64,000 nucleotides of DNA, from positions 15,848,001 through 15,912,000 of the forward strand of contig OX387608.1 in assembly GCA_947568835.1 (NCBI GenBank), in the 5' to 3' direction. The stretch comes from Protonemura montana (taxonomy: Eukaryota > Arthropoda > Insecta > Plecoptera > Nemouridae). This document shows, piece after piece, positions 62,940-64,000 of this stretch (position 1 is the stretch's first letter; the number at the start of each line of letters is the position of its first letter). The position numbers and the translations under genes were made by a program. The notes below the pieces were generated by a model that did not search any database, was not told the origin of the DNA, and saw only the letters and a program-made list of their open reading frames with translations.

Positions 62940-64000
62940 AATGTGCTGCTTGATGGGGTCCGGCCCAACCAGAGGCACATTCCGATTAAACATGGCTGAC
63001 ATATAAGTACCCCTTAGAAGGCTACAAACTTCCCGCTAAGCAACTCGGGAACCCAGCAATGTACCATGTGGTATAAGCCCATAGGCACAAATTCGAACAT
63101 AAAGAAATGAAAAATATTGTGAGTAATTAAAAGAAACACAAAAACAACTTATATCCAGGTACAAAATTAAATAGATCATTTCAAATCACACAATTACTTA
63201 TATACTGAGAATGCACTAAAAGGACACAACTACAACTAAATTAAGAAACTTACCAGATAAGCGTAAATGTCTGAACCTGCTGTAACTACCAGACGAAAAC
63301 CAGGTCCAACTAAAAAATTTTGTACATTGATAAGAACATACAGAAGTACCTTTAGGGAGAAGGAAAATTTGGGCTGGAAAATTGGCCCAGAAGGGGTTAA
63401 ACGGCATCCAAATCCCAACACACACACGATTTCTTGCTACCCTGAGTAACTAAACCTGCTGTAACTATCAAACGAAAACCCGGCCCAACTCAAAAATCTT
63501 GTACAATAATAAAAACATAGTGAGGTACTTTTAGGCAGAAGGAAAATTTGGAAGTGGAACTTACAGGAATTCCAGTTTCCTTTTCATCCAGGGACCCAAT
63601 CAAAAGGTTATAGGGTTGTACATTTTTATATCACAACGCCATGTATAGAATGACAATAATTTCACTATCAAATACAATTCAAATGCTTTAACAATATTTG
63701 AATTACTATTTACGTGTTTGTGTTAACGTAAATCTTGCTAACTGTGAGAGTGATTCATTTGATATTTCCAAGCGTTTGTTCCGTGAGGTCAGTGGTCATG
63801 GCCGATTATAATCTGTATTTTGTGGAGATTATAATCAATCGCCCAGCATTAGCTTAACTTAAGACGCGCGAAAACCATGAAAAACGAACGTCCGAGGCGG
63901 GCCTCACGGGTGCAAACAGGAACATTATGCAGGCGAGCGATAAAGTCCTATGGCTTGTAAATTTGGTCACATGAATCTCAATGCATCTAAGGAAACTCTA
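62940..64000 (+). repeat. Dispersed repeat family C, copy 3, cut by window end
   Basis: It starts GGGGTCCGGCCCAACCAGAG, then ATTCCGATTAAACATGGCTG. Two about 170-bp subunits follow, with CTGCTGTAACTACCAGACGA and AACCTGCTGTAACTATCAAA. The right end (GGTCATGGCCGATTATAATC, GGGCCTCACGGGTGCAAACA) matches 43140-43310 inverted. Confidence 0.75.

Overview
This is a gene-bearing, repeat-rich stretch of an animal nuclear genome. The genes have spliced exons with GT-AG junctions, GC-rich exons inside AT-rich introns, and proteins close to metazoan families. Degenerate LINE, PIF/Harbinger and 5S-rRNA-derived SINE copies are everywhere. An invertebrate, perhaps an arthropod, is my best guess; I cannot assign a species from the sequence.

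Layout. 0-2.1 kb holds two minus-strand exons of an unrecognised Pro/Gln-rich protein that runs out of the window. 2.1-3.4 kb is a CpG-rich, promoter-like interval with an RFX-type X-box. 5.1-18.1 kb is a complete CUL1 (cullin-1) gene in 12 exons that I could join in frame to 770 aa. 19.1-20.0 kb is FAM136A (3 exons, one GC-AG intron). 20.7-21.3 kb is an intronless FCF1. 23.7-26.7 kb is NACA (4 exons, 215 aa). 31.3-33.2 kb is KTI12 on the minus strand (6 exons, 258 aa). These are housekeeping functions: SCF ubiquitin ligase scaffold, mitochondrial intermembrane-space protein, 18S rRNA processing, nascent-chain handling, and tRNA wobble modification. They are neighbours, not an operon.

33.3-64 kb has no gene I can name and is built from repeats. 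It contains a dispersed family present three times (33.3, 43.1-44.8 and 62.9-64 kb). It also contains a tandem array of eight 91-bp 5S-like units (34.2-34.9 kb) and a 45-bp minisatellite of about 26 copies that is open in five reading frames (40.4-41.5 kb). Two perfect RFX X-boxes lie at 41.9 kb and a broken Harbinger transposase at 44.8-46.4 kb. Two related LINEs lie in opposite orientation (47.6-48.5 and 53.5-55.9 kb), with a cluster of diverged tRNA-like modules between them (49.5-53.5 kb). Further right are a near-perfect 198-bp inverted repeat with a SINE nested in its loop (59.4-60.5 kb) and a decayed hAT-like element (62 kb).

The most notable theme is Pol III-type sequence. A SINE family with a 5S rRNA head carries one, two or more head units per copy. 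One two-headed copy has clean target-site duplications, so the two-headed form appears to have moved as such. One single-headed copy landed 24 bases upstream of a CUL1 exon. A separate tRNA-like cluster contains a 136-bp direct repeat that is identical in both copies while the surrounding modules are well diverged.
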